In this document: positions 1 to 8,818 of the stretch, piece by piece | Layout: every line of letters starts with the position of its first letter | Numbering within the stretch: the stretch's first letter is position 1 | Source: an uncultured Prevotellaceae bacterium | Lineage (GTDB): Bacteria; Bacteroidota; Bacteroidia; Bacteroidales; Bacteroidaceae | Length of the DNA: 46,410 nucleotides | Direction: 5' to 3' | Assembly (NCBI GenBank): GCA_947168395.1 | Contig: CAMVLT010000025.1 | Coordinates: 1-46,410, forward strand | Notes under the pieces: model-generated | Told to the model about the DNA's origin: nothing | The model's input: the letters and a program-made list of their open reading frames with translations, nothing else | Databases searched by the model: none | Translations under genes and position numbers: made by a program

Positions 1-2
1 AC

Positions 3-857
3 AAACTGGCAAAGATGAACCTCGCCATTCGTGGCATTGCCTGCAACCTGGGCGAAATGGCTGCCGATACGTTCCATAACGATCAGCACAAAGACCTGAA
101 GGCAGACTTTATCATGGCCAATCCGCCATTCAACCAAAAGGCTTGGCGGGCAGAAAACGAATTGAAAGATGATCCGCGCTGGGCAGGTTACGACGTGCCA
201 CCCACAAGCAATGCCAACTATGGTTGGATACTGAACATCGTCTCGAAACTCTCTGCCAACGGCACGGCTGGATTCCTTCTTGCCAATGGTGCGTTGAGTG
301 GTGACGGCACGGAGTTGGCTATCCGTAAGCAACTACTTCAGAACCATTTGGTAGAGGCTATTGTCATTCTGCCACGCAACATGTTCTATTCTACGGACAT
401 CAGCGTGACGCTATGGATTCTGAACAATAACAAAAAGGCTCGTACGGTGGAGCAGAACGGCAAGATGGTTCGTTATCGCAATCGTGAAGACGAGGTGCTG
501 TTCATCGACCTGCGCCAGTGGGGAGAGCCGTTCGAGAAGAAATATATCCAGTTCTCTACAGAGCAGATACAGCAGATAGCAGAGAACTTCCATAACTGGC
601 AGCGTGTAGGCTATGAAGAGACGTATCACAACGAACCAGAATACTGCTACTCTGCCACCCTCGAAGAGATAGAGAAGAAAGGCTATAGCCTTGTACCAAG
701 CAAGTACATCGAGTTCCGCAACCGTGACGAGCAGATTGACTTCGATACAAAAATGAAGCAACTGCAATCAGAAATGCACGACCTCTTGCAACAGGAGGAA
801 AATAGCAAGCAGCAGTTAAAAGAACTGTTTAAATCATTAGGCTATGGACTCGAATAA
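3..857 (+). CDS. hsdM: Type I restriction-modification N6-adenine methyltransferase, C-terminal part (5' cut by window)
   Basis: This is the 3' portion of the modification subunit, which transfers methyl from S-adenosylmethionine to adenine in the sequence chosen by HsdS. The frame is open to the window edge, so the N-terminal half and the SAM-binding motif lie outside. What is visible is the catalytic motif IV 'NPPF' in 'IMANPPFNQKAW', about 35 residues into the visible part, then the family's 'GTAGFLLANGALS' and 'EAIVILPRNMFYSTDISVTLWIL' type strands, and a charged helical C-terminus of the kind that packs against HsdS. The stop overlaps the next gene by 14 bp, which suggests translational coupling. 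hsdS and hsdR follow downstream, confirming the type I assignment. The A+T content is ordinary for the region. The first visible ATG is internal and is not the real start. Confidence 0.93.
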   Translation, partial: KLAKMNLAIRGIACNLGEMAADTFHNDQHKDLKADFIMANPPFNQKAWRAENELKDDPRWAGYDVPPTSNANYGWILNIVSKLSANGTAGFLLANGALSGDGTELAIRKQLLQNHLVEAIVILPRNMFYSTDISVTLWILNNNKKARTVEQNGKMVRYRNREDEVLFIDLRQWGEPFEKKYIQFSTEQIQQIAENFHNWQRVGYEETYHNEPEYCYSATLEEIEKKGYSLVPSKYIEFRNRDEQIDFDTKMKQLQSEMHDLLQQEENSKQQLKELFKSLGYGLE

Positions 858-1832
858 TCAAATCATCATATATCAGACAGAGGACGGACAGACGCAGGTG
901 GATGTCCGTTTGGAGAATGAGACTGTGTGGTTGACTCAGAAGCAAATTGCAGAATTGTTTGGAACAAAACGCCCTGCTATTACGAAGCATTTGAAGAATA
1001 TCTATACATCGGAAGAACTTGACGAAAATAGCACATGTTCCATTTTGGAACACATGGGTAATGATGGTAAGCAAACTTATAGTACAAAGTATTATAATCT
1101 CGATGTTATTCTTTCAGTTGGCTATCGTGTAAACAGCAAGAATGCCACTCGTTTTCGTCAATGGGCGAACAAGGTCTTGAAGCAGTATCTCGTTAAAGGT
1201 TATGCCGTCAACGAGCGTATGCGCAAGGAGCAGATTGGCGAGTTGCGCCAACTGGTGGGTATGCTTGGGCGCACCATACAGAACCAACCGCTACTGTCTA
1301 ATGATGAGACCAATGCCCTCTTTGAGGTGGTGACAGACTATACTTACGCCCTCGATACCCTCGACAACTACGACTACGAGCGGCTTACTATCAATAAGAC
1401 CACGAAAGAAGAGCCATTCCATGCTACTTACGAGAATGCGATGGAGGCTATCAATGGGCTGCGAGAGAAATTCGGTGGCTCAGTTCTCTTTGGCAACGAG
1501 AAGGATGACTCCTTCAAAAGCAGTATAGGTCAGATATACCAGACCTTGGTGGCGAAGAACTCTATCCCAGCGTGGAAGAGAAAGCCGCCATGCTGCTCTA
1601 TCTCGTCACCAAGAACCACTCTTTCAGCGATGGCAATAAGCGCATTGCTGCTACGTTGTTCCTTTGGTTCCTTAACAATAACCACATTCTCTATCATCCA
1701 GATGGAAGCAAGCGCATTGCAGATAGCACTCTCGTTGCTCTCACGCTGATGATTGCCGAGAGTAGGACAGAAGAAAAGGATGTCATGGTGAAGGTTGTTG
1801 TCAATCTGATAAACAAAAACAATGATGAGTAA
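844..1832 (+). pseudogene. RhuM-Fic fusion protein, interrupted by a one-base frameshift
   Basis: The 844 frame encodes a RhuM-type N-terminal half (residues about 10-130: 'WLTQKQIAELFG' helix-turn-helix-like segment and 'VGYRVNSKNATRFRQWA') followed by a Fic-type helical segment. After about residue 234 the frame turns into an unlikely Ser/Pro-rich tail ending at 1749. The overlapping frame ending at 1832 carries an intact Fic core, 'HSFSDGNKR' (1617-1643), whose family transfers AMP or a related group to target proteins. Adding one T in the TT pair at 1546-1547 would restore one protein of about 329 residues reading 'QIYQTFGGEELYPS' across the join. The present sequence therefore makes a Fic-less protein. 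It could be a true mutation, a phase-variable state or a read error. Its stop overlaps the hsdS start, so it belongs to the hsd operon. Confidence 0.82.
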
Positions 1833-2982
1833 AGCGGAATACAAGCGTTTAGGCGACTATATCAGAGAAGTGAATGTTCGTAATCGGGAGTTGAAGGTTA
1901 CGAATCCAAGTGGCATTAATATCGACAAGCATTTTATGCCGTCGGTAGCAAATGTCATAGGAACGGACTTATCTGCCTATAAACTTGTATCAAAGATACA
2001 ATTTGCCTGTAATTTGATGCATGTTGGTAGAGATGAAAAAATCCCAATGGCAATGTTGATGGGAGATAAACCTATTATTGTTTCGCCAGCTTATTTCGTT
2101 TTTGAGGTAATAGAAACTAGCGTTTTGTTGCCTGAATATTTGATGATGTGGTTCCGTCGTAAGGAGTTTGACAGGAATGCCTGGTTCTATACTGATGCAG
2201 ATGTTCGTGGAGGAATGAGTAAAGAGGCTTTGTTAGATATGCGACTCCCCATCCCCTCCATCACTCGTCAGCGTGAAATAGTATCAGAATACGAAACGCT
2301 GACCAACCGCATCCGCCTCAACAATCAAATGATTCAGAATCTTGAAGCCACCGCCCAAGCCCTCTACCGCAAAACCTTCGTCGATAACATCGACAAAGAA
2401 AACCTCCCCGAAGGCTGGAGAATGGGAACGTTGGGAGAATTTGGAGAGGTGATTACAGGTAAAACTCCTTCAAGTGACAATCCTGAAGATTTTGGAAGCG
2501 AAATGCCTTTTGTAACACCTGGTGATTTTGCTAGATATTATAAGTTTGCAATTGGAGCGGAACGTGAGCTTTCTGAGATAGGCGTAAAACGGCTAAAAGG
2601 AAAAGTCCTGCCAAAAGGTTCTGTGATTGTTACATGTATAGGTTCAGATATGGGTAAAGTTGCCATTGCCTCTGAAGAGTGTATTACTAATCAGCAGATG
2701 AATTCAATCAGAGTAAACCGTAGAGAATATTCAGATTATCTCTTTTACGTATTGTCGTTCATGTCAGAAGAATTAAAAGCGATGGCTTTAGGAAGCTCTA
2801 CAATGCCACTTCTTAATAAAAGTGACTTTGAAAGAATTGGAGTAATATTTCCTCCTAATGACTTGTTAGCCGAATTCTCTCAATTGCTAATCACGTGTAA
2901 TGAAACGACTATAATAAAGCAGAAAGAAAATATAAAACTAACCGAATTACAGTCTTTGCTTTTGGCGAAGATGGGGCAATAA
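1822..2982 (+). CDS. hsdS: Type I restriction-modification specificity subunit
   Basis: This is the DNA-recognition subunit of the type I enzyme. It shows the usual two-repeat layout: target recognition domain 1 (residues about 1-150), a conserved helical spacer (about 152-195, 'QREIVSEYETLTNRIRLNNQMI'-like; 'EATAQALYRKTF'), recognition domain 2 (about 197-340, starting 'PEGWRMGTLGEFGEVITGKTP') and a C-terminal helix ('LTELQSLLLAKMGQ'). The length of 386 residues is normal. The start 'MM' at 1822 overlaps the end of the Fic frame; 1825 is equally possible. Both recognition domains are noticeably more A+T-rich than the spacer, as expected for domains exchanged by recombination. No second hsdS copy, inverted hsdS fragment or invertase is visible, so shuffling is not supported here. 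The target sequence cannot be predicted from this reading. Confidence 0.93.
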   Translation: MMSKAEYKRLGDYIREVNVRNRELKVTNPSGINIDKHFMPSVANVIGTDLSAYKLVSKIQFACNLMHVGRDEKIPMAMLMGDKPIIVSPAYFVFEVIETSVLLPEYLMMWFRRKEFDRNAWFYTDADVRGGMSKEALLDMRLPIPSITRQREIVSEYETLTNRIRLNNQMIQNLEATAQALYRKTFVDNIDKENLPEGWRMGTLGEFGEVITGKTPSSDNPEDFGSEMPFVTPGDFARYYKFAIGAERELSEIGVKRLKGKVLPKGSVIVTCIGSDMGKVAIASEECITNQQMNSIRVNRREYSDYLFYVLSFMSEELKAMALGSSTMPLLNKSDFERIGVIFPPNDLLAEFSQLLITCNETTIIKQKENIKLTELQSLLLAKMGQ

Positions 2983-2990
2983 ATTCGGAA

Positions 2991-3260
2991 TTGAATATGG
3001 AAGAAGATTATAAAGACCTTGATGAATATTGCTACAAGAAAAACAGTTTGAGTGTATTTGAAAAGTACAAGCACTCAGATGACCCACAAGTTCGTGAAAG
3101 AGCAAACACTTGGAGAGGTGCCATCGGCTTGCAGGCCGTTGACGGTCTTATTGTTTCAAACTACCTCATAGAATTGGCTTGTAAGAACATCGAAGGTGAA
3201 TTGACGTCTGAAGAGGTCGATGAACTATTAGACAAATACTACAGGGGAAAATATGGTTGA
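2991..3260 (+). CDS. Small protein resembling VbhA-type Fic antitoxins
   Basis: This 89-residue acidic protein starts 8 bp after hsdS ('MNMEEDYKDL'; the second ATG at 2997 is also possible). Its C-terminal half, 'RGAIGLQAVDGLIVSNYL' followed by 'KNIEGELTSEEVDELLDKYY', has the layout of VbhA-family antitoxins: a short helix with a small acidic-Gly motif, a 'PS'-like turn, then 'EG(E/D)(I/L)T.EEV'. Such proteins block Fic enzymes by inserting a glutamate into the ATP site. Here the expected (S/T)xxxE(G/N) motif would align with 'LQAVDG', so both key residues differ. The N-terminal 'NSLSVFEKYKHSDDPQVRERANTW' is extra. The presence of a broken Fic gene just upstream, beyond hsdS, supports an antitoxin role. 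The assignment rests on remembered family pattern, not an alignment. Confidence 0.55.
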   Translation: MNMEEDYKDLDEYCYKKNSLSVFEKYKHSDDPQVRERANTWRGAIGLQAVDGLIVSNYLIELACKNIEGELTSEEVDELLDKYYRGKYG

Positions 3261-3337
3261 TAATGTTTTTATCCTGAAAAATTGCAAATTTTGTGCAGAT
3301 TTCACAAACAGAATGATGCTAATTCGGATTTTATCTG

Positions 3338-3345
3338 TATATTTG
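3338..3345 (+). promoter_or_regulatory. Bacteroidetes -7 element TATATTTG upstream of the AAA ATPase gene
   Basis: TATATTTG fits the Bacteroidetes housekeeping -7 consensus TAnnTTTG. It lies 22 bp before the ATG at 3368, which would give a short leader. No good -33 TTG is seen at the usual distance. It suggests that the ATPase/RloB/hsdR part of the island can be transcribed apart from hsdM-hsdS. The 107-bp gap it sits in holds no ORF. Confidence 0.5.
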
Positions 3346-3367
3346 CGGCAAAAATAAAAGCATAGGT

Positions 3368-4648
3368 ATGATACAGGAATTAAAAATAAAGAATGTGCTC
3401 TCGTTTAAAAATGAAGTGACATTCAGTTTCGTTGCCTCAAACGACCAGTTTGCGGAAGATAGTCAGGTGGTAAAGATTAACGATAGTACGCGATTGCTTC
3501 GCTTCGGCGTTCTGTATGGATATAATGCATCAGGAAAGTCAAATTTGCTCTATGCTTTTGATTTCCTGCCTCGTTTCTGGAGTTATAAGCCAGATGGTAT
3601 GGACGAGCCAACAGGGGTTGTTCCGTTCAAACTTGACGCTGTTTCGCCAAATGAGCCATCTTGCTTCGAACTGATATTCTTTGTAGGCGATGTGAAGTAT
3701 TGGTATCAGTTGGAGTTAGATAGGAATCAGGTCTATTTGGAAAAACTATCTTATTATAAGAGTGCCCAGCCTACAATGCTGTTTGAGAGGAAACTAATGG
3801 ATGGCCAATCTGCGGTGGAAATCAATCCAAAAGGTGATAAAATCAGTGCTTCAGCCAAAGAGTTGATTAATGGATATTGTCTAAAGAATCTTTCTTTCTT
3901 TGTGGCTCGTAATCAAGTGAATGCAAGTCTGCCTCTGATTGATGCTGCCAAAAATTGGATGAAGGAGCAGACGATGCCTGCCGTATTCCCATCAACCTAT
4001 CTTACGGATTATGCACAGCGGAAAACAGCTGAGAACAAGGACTTGACCCAGTATCTTGTAAACTTCCTGCATGAAGCAGATTTCAATATCACTAATATTT
4101 CTTCAGATATTGTGAATAGGCAAATATCAGATGAAGAAGTGAAGTTCCGAATCTCAGATGAGAGTATTCCTAAGGACGATAGGGAACGAATCAAAAAAGA
4201 TAAAACGATTTCACTTCTTCATACCAGTTTCGAGCATACCGTTGAAAATGAAAACGGACAAGAAGCATACCAGATGAATAGAGGAGATGAGTCAACAGGA
4301 ACTTTGCGTACTTTCGGTATAGAAACAGTATTGTATGAGTCACTTGTGAGGAACGCTTTTTTGCCAATAGATGAGATAGAGACTTCACAGCATCCCAAAT
4401 TGTTGGAAATGATGCTATTTGAATATTTGAAAACTCACTCAAGGTCTCAACTTCTTGTTACTACACATAATGATGGATTGCTGGATTTGGTGGATGATCT
4501 CATAAGAAAAGATTCCGTGTGGTTTACTGAAAAGGACAAGGCTGGTGTGACGGATTTGTATAAACTGACAGATTTCAGAGGCGTAAACCGCTTGTCGTCA
4601 ATCAGAGAGGCTTATCGTAACAAACGGTTTGGGGCTACAATGAAGTAA
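3368..4648 (+). CDS. rloA: AAA15-family ATPase paired with RloB (RloA/AbiLi-like)
   Basis: This 426-residue protein is an SMC/ABC-like ATPase of the OLD/AAA15 type. It starts with 'MIQELKIKNVLSFKNEVTFSF', has Walker A 'GYNASGKSN' (residues about 51-59), a long helical middle, and a C-terminal half with 'FLPIDEIETSQHP' (Walker B, about 331) and 'LLVTTHNDGLLD' (switch His, about 366). No TOPRIM nuclease is fused to it; the partner gene 2 bp downstream is RloB. ATPase/RloB pairs were first named as restriction-linked ORFs in type I loci, and the same pair underlies the AbiL abortive-infection system. The likely role is sensing phage activity and triggering the RloB effector. The gene is A+T-rich compared with the sugar-degradation genes. 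The gene symbol is by analogy. Confidence 0.85.
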   Translation: MIQELKIKNVLSFKNEVTFSFVASNDQFAEDSQVVKINDSTRLLRFGVLYGYNASGKSNLLYAFDFLPRFWSYKPDGMDEPTGVVPFKLDAVSPNEPSCFELIFFVGDVKYWYQLELDRNQVYLEKLSYYKSAQPTMLFERKLMDGQSAVEINPKGDKISASAKELINGYCLKNLSFFVARNQVNASLPLIDAAKNWMKEQTMPAVFPSTYLTDYAQRKTAENKDLTQYLVNFLHEADFNITNISSDIVNRQISDEEVKFRISDESIPKDDRERIKKDKTISLLHTSFEHTVENENGQEAYQMNRGDESTGTLRTFGIETVLYESLVRNAFLPIDEIETSQHPKLLEMMLFEYLKTHSRSQLLVTTHNDGLLDLVDDLIRKDSVWFTEKDKAGVTDLYKLTDFRGVNRLSSIREAYRNKRFGATMK

Positions 4649-4649
4649 T

Positions 4650-5375
4650 ATGATGGAAGAAAGAGAATTAGCAGAGGTCATTGAGCAGCAACAATATTTT
4701 GAGGCTGTGCCTGCTCCCTCACCAGAAGAAGATGAGGGAACAAGAGACATGGGACCGTTGTACCCATTCCTTATCAGTGGAGGAACCAATACCGAGCGCT
4801 ATTACTTTACACATATAAATGACACAACAAAGTATAAGTTCAATATCAGACCGAAGTATTTTGCTGACGAGTCAAACTACGCCGAGGCATTTCCCAAAAG
4901 AATCAAAGAGATATTAAATGCAAATACAGATCCAAAAATCTTTTGTGTATTCGATTGGGATACCATATATGGAATCGATGCGAAGATTAAGAAACACGAG
5001 GATTTTGAAAAGCAGTTTCGAACAGAAATTGATAACGGAAATGTTGTGATATGTCCAAGTATGCCAAGTATAGAGTATTGGTTCTTGCTACATTTTGAGG
5101 ATAAAACAGACTTATTAAAAGATTATCGAGCTATTTCAAATATCTTAGCACCTTATTTCAAGCCTTGCTTTGCTGACCCAACAAAGAACTTGAAAAAGTT
5201 ATTAAAACAGGAAAAGTATCTGCAAGACTCTACTTGGGTGAAAAATCTTTGTTCTGATGGAAAACTCGATGCAGCCATCAAACGAGCAGAAGACAATATC
5301 AAGGCTGCGGAGGAAGCAGGGGACTTGGCGAATCAGTCTTATTCCTACGTTTATAAAGCGTTTAAAGAGAGGTAA
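4650..5375 (+). CDS. rloB: RloB-family protein (AbiLii-like)
   Basis: This 241-residue protein begins 2 bp after the ATPase and its TAA overlaps the hsdR ATG (TAATG). Recognisable RloB features are 'PFLISGGTNTERYYF' near residue 38 (the family's 'EG.tE..Y' segment, with Gly-Thr-Asn-Thr-Glu here), 'IFCVFDWDTI' near 97 (acidic strand), and 'MPSIEYWFLLHF' near 140. The arrangement of an early Glu and a later D.D suggests a TOPRIM-like nuclease core, which is inference from pattern only. In AbiL-like systems this component is the probable effector. A 33-residue acidic/Pro N-terminal extension ('EAVPAPSPEEDEGTRD') precedes the domain and looks disordered. Confidence 0.82.
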   Translation: MMEERELAEVIEQQQYFEAVPAPSPEEDEGTRDMGPLYPFLISGGTNTERYYFTHINDTTKYKFNIRPKYFADESNYAEAFPKRIKEILNANTDPKIFCVFDWDTIYGIDAKIKKHEDFEKQFRTEIDNGNVVICPSMPSIEYWFLLHFEDKTDLLKDYRAISNILAPYFKPCFADPTKNLKKLLKQEKYLQDSTWVKNLCSDGKLDAAIKRAEDNIKAAEEAGDLANQSYSYVYKAFKER

Positions 5376-8300
5376 TGCCTATGTCACACTTTAACGAACA
5401 TACGCTGGAGATGGCTATCATGGAACTGTTTGAGCAACAGGGCTACAGTTACGTGAATGGCGAGACGATACACAAGGAGCAGACGGAGGTGCTGCTGCGT
5501 GATGACTTGCGGATGTATCTGATGGACAGATATGCCGAGGAAGGTATTACGCCCTTGGAGGTGGAGCGAGTCATGGCGAAGTTGACGGCAGACAATGGTG
5601 CTCCGCTCTACGAGCAGAACGCACAGACGTATCGGCTGATGACGGAGGGCTTCGCCATCAAGCGTGAGGATGCCTCGTTGCCAGACTTGTTCGTGGAAGT
5701 GATAGATTTTAAGGATATTGACCGGAATATTTTTAAGATTGTCAACCAACTGGAGATAAAGGGGCTGGAACGACGCATTCCTGATGGCATCGTCTATGTG
5801 AATGGTCTGCCCGTAGTGGTGCTGGAGTTCAAGAGTGCCGTAAAGGAAGACACCACCATCATGAATGCCTACACACAGTTAACGGTGCGCTATCGCAGGG
5901 ATATTCCTGAGTTGTTCCGCTATAATGCTTTTGTGGTCATCAGCGATGGTGTGAATAATAAATATGGCACGCTGTTCACGCCATACGAATTCTTTTATGC
6001 TTGGCGAAAGGTGGAGCGTACGGATAAGGCAAACGACGGTATCGACTCTCTGCACACCATGATGGAAGGTCTGTTCCGTAAGGAAAGACTGCTGAGCGTT
6101 ATGAAGGACTTCGTGTTCTTCCCTGATACCTCAAAGAGTGAAAGAAAGATAGTTTGTCGCTATCCGCAGTTCTTCGCCACACACAGGCTTTACGAAAACA
6201 TTTTGGAGCATTCGCATATCAACCTGCATGGTGATGGTAAGGGTGGCACCTACTTCGGAGCAACAGGCTGTGGCAAGAGTCTCACGATGCTGTTCCTGAC
6301 TAGGATGTTGATGCGTAGTCGCCATCTGGCAAGCCCTACCATCGTACTGATAACAGACCGTACAGACCTGGACGACCAGCTATCGGCACAGTTCGTGAAT
6401 GCTAAGCAGTTTATTGGCGACGAGACTGTGGTGAACGTCGAGACACGAGAAGAGCTAGGTAAGAAGTTGAGAGGACGAAAGAGCGGTGGCGTGTTCCTGA
6501 CTACCATACAGAAGTTCAGCGAGGACATCAACCTGTTGTCCGACCGTGCCAACATTATCTGTATCTCCGACGAAGCCCACCGTTCGCAGACGAATGTGGA
6601 GCAGAATGTCACCATCACCGAAAAAGGCGTAAAGCGCAGCTATGGCTTTGCCAAATATCTGCACGACTCGCTGCCGAATGCTACCTATGTAGGCTTCACA
6701 GGAACACCGATTGATGCCACGATAGATGTATTTGGCGATGTGGTGGATAGCTATACTATGACAGAATCGGTAGCTGACGGCATCACTCGTCGCATCGTTT
6801 ATGAAGGAAGAGCCGCCAAGGTGTTTGCCGACCACAAACAACTGGAGGCGATAGAGGCATACTATAAGCAATGTGAAGAACAAGGGGCCAATGAATTCCA
6901 GATAGAGGAAAGCAAGAAAGCGGTGACACAGATGAACAAGATTCTGGGTGATCCGAACCGATTGGCTGTGGTGGCGCAGGATTTCATTGAGCATTATGAA
7001 AAGCGGATTGAGGAAGGAAGTACTGTTTGCGGTAAGGCGATGTTCGTTTGTTCCAGTCGAGAGATAGCCTACGACCTCTACAAGCAGATTGTAGCCCTGC
7101 GTCCTGAATGGGAAGAAAAGATTGGTTCGGAAGACCAGACACCCGTGGAGCGCATCCGGCTCGTGATGACTAGAGAGAAGGACGATGATCCGAAACTACG
7201 CGAACTGATTGGCTCGGACGAAGACCGAAAGGCGCTGGATGTACTGTTTAAGAATCCTGACTCGAACTTCAAGATTGCTATCGTCGTATCGATGTGGATA
7301 ACGGGCTTTGATGTGCCTTGTCTCGACACGATGTATATTGACAAGCCTTTACAGAAACACACGTTGGTACAGACCATTTCGAGGGTGAACCGTGTATATG
7401 AGGGCAAGGACAAAGGGCTGGTGGTTGACTACATCGGCATTAAGAGTAATATGAATAATGCCCTGAAACAGTATGCTGGCGGTGGCGACATGGGCGACAA
7501 CGTGGAAACCATCGAGCAGAGTGTGACGATGGTGAAAAACGAGTTGGACATCCTGCGCAGAATGTTCCACACCTTCGATTACAGCAAATTTTCTACTGGC
7601 ACACCTTTGGAACAATTGGAATGTCTGAAACAGGCGGCAGAGTTCGTACAAGCTACGGAGAAATCTCAAAACCTGTTTATGGGTCATGCCAAGAAACTGA
7701 AGTCTGCCTTCAACCTCTGTTCCAACCATGAGGCCATCAACGATAAGGATCGTGAAGACATCCACTTCTTTACAGGTGTGCGTTCTATTATATACAAACT
7801 GACAAAGGGAGACGCTCCAGATGCTTCACAAATGAACCGCAAAGTGAGCCAAATGATTGCAGAAGCCTTGCAGTCGGACGGAGTGGAAGAAGTGGCTCAG
7901 GTGAATGCGAATACAAAGGACTTGGACTTGCTGAGTAAGGACTACATGACGAGGTTGGAGAAACTAAAGTTGCCCAATACGAAGGTGAAACTGATGGAAA
8001 AGCTGCTTCGGACGGTCATTACTGACTTCAAGAAGGTCAATAAGATGAAGGGCGTAGATTTCACCAAGCGCCTAAATGCGTTGGTGCAGCGATATAATGA
8101 CCGTAGCGACAATGCCGTGTTTGCCGAAGAAGTGCTCAATGAAGTAGCCAAGCAGATGGCAGAACTGCTGAAGGAGGTAAACAAAGAGAAGAAATCGTTC
8201 AAGGACTTAGGCATTACCTACGAGGAAAAGGCTTTCTATGATATTCTGAAAGAAATAGCTCATAAGTTCGGTTTTGAATACCCAGAAGACAAACTGCTGA

Positions 8301-8818
8301 CGCTGGCCGCTGCCGTAAAGAAGATGGTGGATGACAAGTCGAAATATACCGACTGGGCCAATCGTTCTGACATCAAGGCTGAATTGCAAATGGACTTGAT
8401 TCTGATATTGGCAGAGCATGGTTATCCGCCAGTTCCGCAGGACGAAGTCTTTAAGGAAATCTTTGAGCAGGCAGAAAACTTCAAGAAATACGAGCAAGAA
8501 GATGATTCCGAAGTAGAGACACCTGCTATGCTTCATCGACTGGAGAACGTTGAGGATGACCAAGATGTACGCAACCTCATCTTCAATCGTCTGCATATGG
8601 ATATTTCTATTAGCGATGGTGAATTGCAACGCGAGGTTATCGAACTCTATGGTGAACGTTATCCAAATATGTTACTCAATGACTGGCGTCATATCATAGA
8701 GGCATACACTCCGATGGTCAGAGAGGCTGTTCTATCAAAGGCTAAAGAAGTGTCGATACAATCTGAACAGTTAAGAATGGTTGCTGAACCTCTAGAAGAA
8801 CCAAATAAAGACGAGTAA
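5375..8818 (+). CDS. hsdR: Type I restriction endonuclease subunit R
   Basis: This is the motor and nuclease subunit, 1147 residues, normal length. In order it shows an N-terminal PD-(D/E)XK nuclease ('RRIPDGIVYVNGLPVVVLEFK', D at about 136, E-x-K at about 150-152), Walker A 'GATGCGKS' (about 294), DEAH box 'ISDEAHRSQ' (about 399), 'YVGFTGTPI' (motif III), and 'TISRVNRVYEGKDKGLVVDY' (motif VI, about 666). A long helical C-terminal region contacts HsdM/HsdS. The enzyme translocates DNA and cleaves it far from unmethylated targets. Both 'MPMSHF' at 5375 and 5381 are possible starts; 5375 forms a TAATG overlap with rloB. No frameshift or motif loss is seen, so restriction should be functional if hsdM is intact outside the window. 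Confidence 0.96.
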   Translation: MPMSHFNEHTLEMAIMELFEQQGYSYVNGETIHKEQTEVLLRDDLRMYLMDRYAEEGITPLEVERVMAKLTADNGAPLYEQNAQTYRLMTEGFAIKREDASLPDLFVEVIDFKDIDRNIFKIVNQLEIKGLERRIPDGIVYVNGLPVVVLEFKSAVKEDTTIMNAYTQLTVRYRRDIPELFRYNAFVVISDGVNNKYGTLFTPYEFFYAWRKVERTDKANDGIDSLHTMMEGLFRKERLLSVMKDFVFFPDTSKSERKIVCRYPQFFATHRLYENILEHSHINLHGDGKGGTYFGATGCGKSLTMLFLTRMLMRSRHLASPTIVLITDRTDLDDQLSAQFVNAKQFIGDETVVNVETREELGKKLRGRKSGGVFLTTIQKFSEDINLLSDRANIICISDEAHRSQTNVEQNVTITEKGVKRSYGFAKYLHDSLPNATYVGFTGTPIDATIDVFGDVVDSYTMTESVADGITRRIVYEGRAAKVFADHKQLEAIEAYYKQCEEQGANEFQIEESKKAVTQMNKILGDPNRLAVVAQDFIEHYEKRIEEGSTVCGKAMFVCSSREIAYDLYKQIVALRPEWEEKIGSEDQTPVERIRLVMTREKDDDPKLRELIGSDEDRKALDVLFKNPDSNFKIAIVVSMWITGFDVPCLDTMYIDKPLQKHTLVQTISRVNRVYEGKDKGLVVDYIGIKSNMNNALKQYAGGGDMGDNVETIEQSVTMVKNELDILRRMFHTFDYSKFSTGTPLEQLECLKQAAEFVQATEKSQNLFMGHAKKLKSAFNLCSNHEAINDKDREDIHFFTGVRSIIYKLTKGDAPDASQMNRKVSQMIAEALQSDGVEEVAQVNANTKDLDLLSKDYMTRLEKLKLPNTKVKLMEKLLRTVITDFKKVNKMKGVDFTKRLNALVQRYNDRSDNAVFAEEVLNEVAKQMAELLKEVNKEKKSFKDLGITYEEKAFYDILKEIAHKFGFEYPEDKLLTLAAAVKKMVDDKSKYTDWANRSDIKAELQMDLILILAEHGYPPVPQDEVFKEIFEQAENFKKYEQEDDSEVETPAMLHRLENVEDDQDVRNLIFNRLHMDISISDGELQREVIELYGERYPNMLLNDWRHIIEAYTPMVREAVLSKAKEVSIQSEQLRMVAEPLEEPNKDE

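Noticed and set aside
1822..2982. hsdS shuffling by inversion
   Set aside because: No second hsdS segment, inverted repeat pair or recombinase gene is visible in the window.
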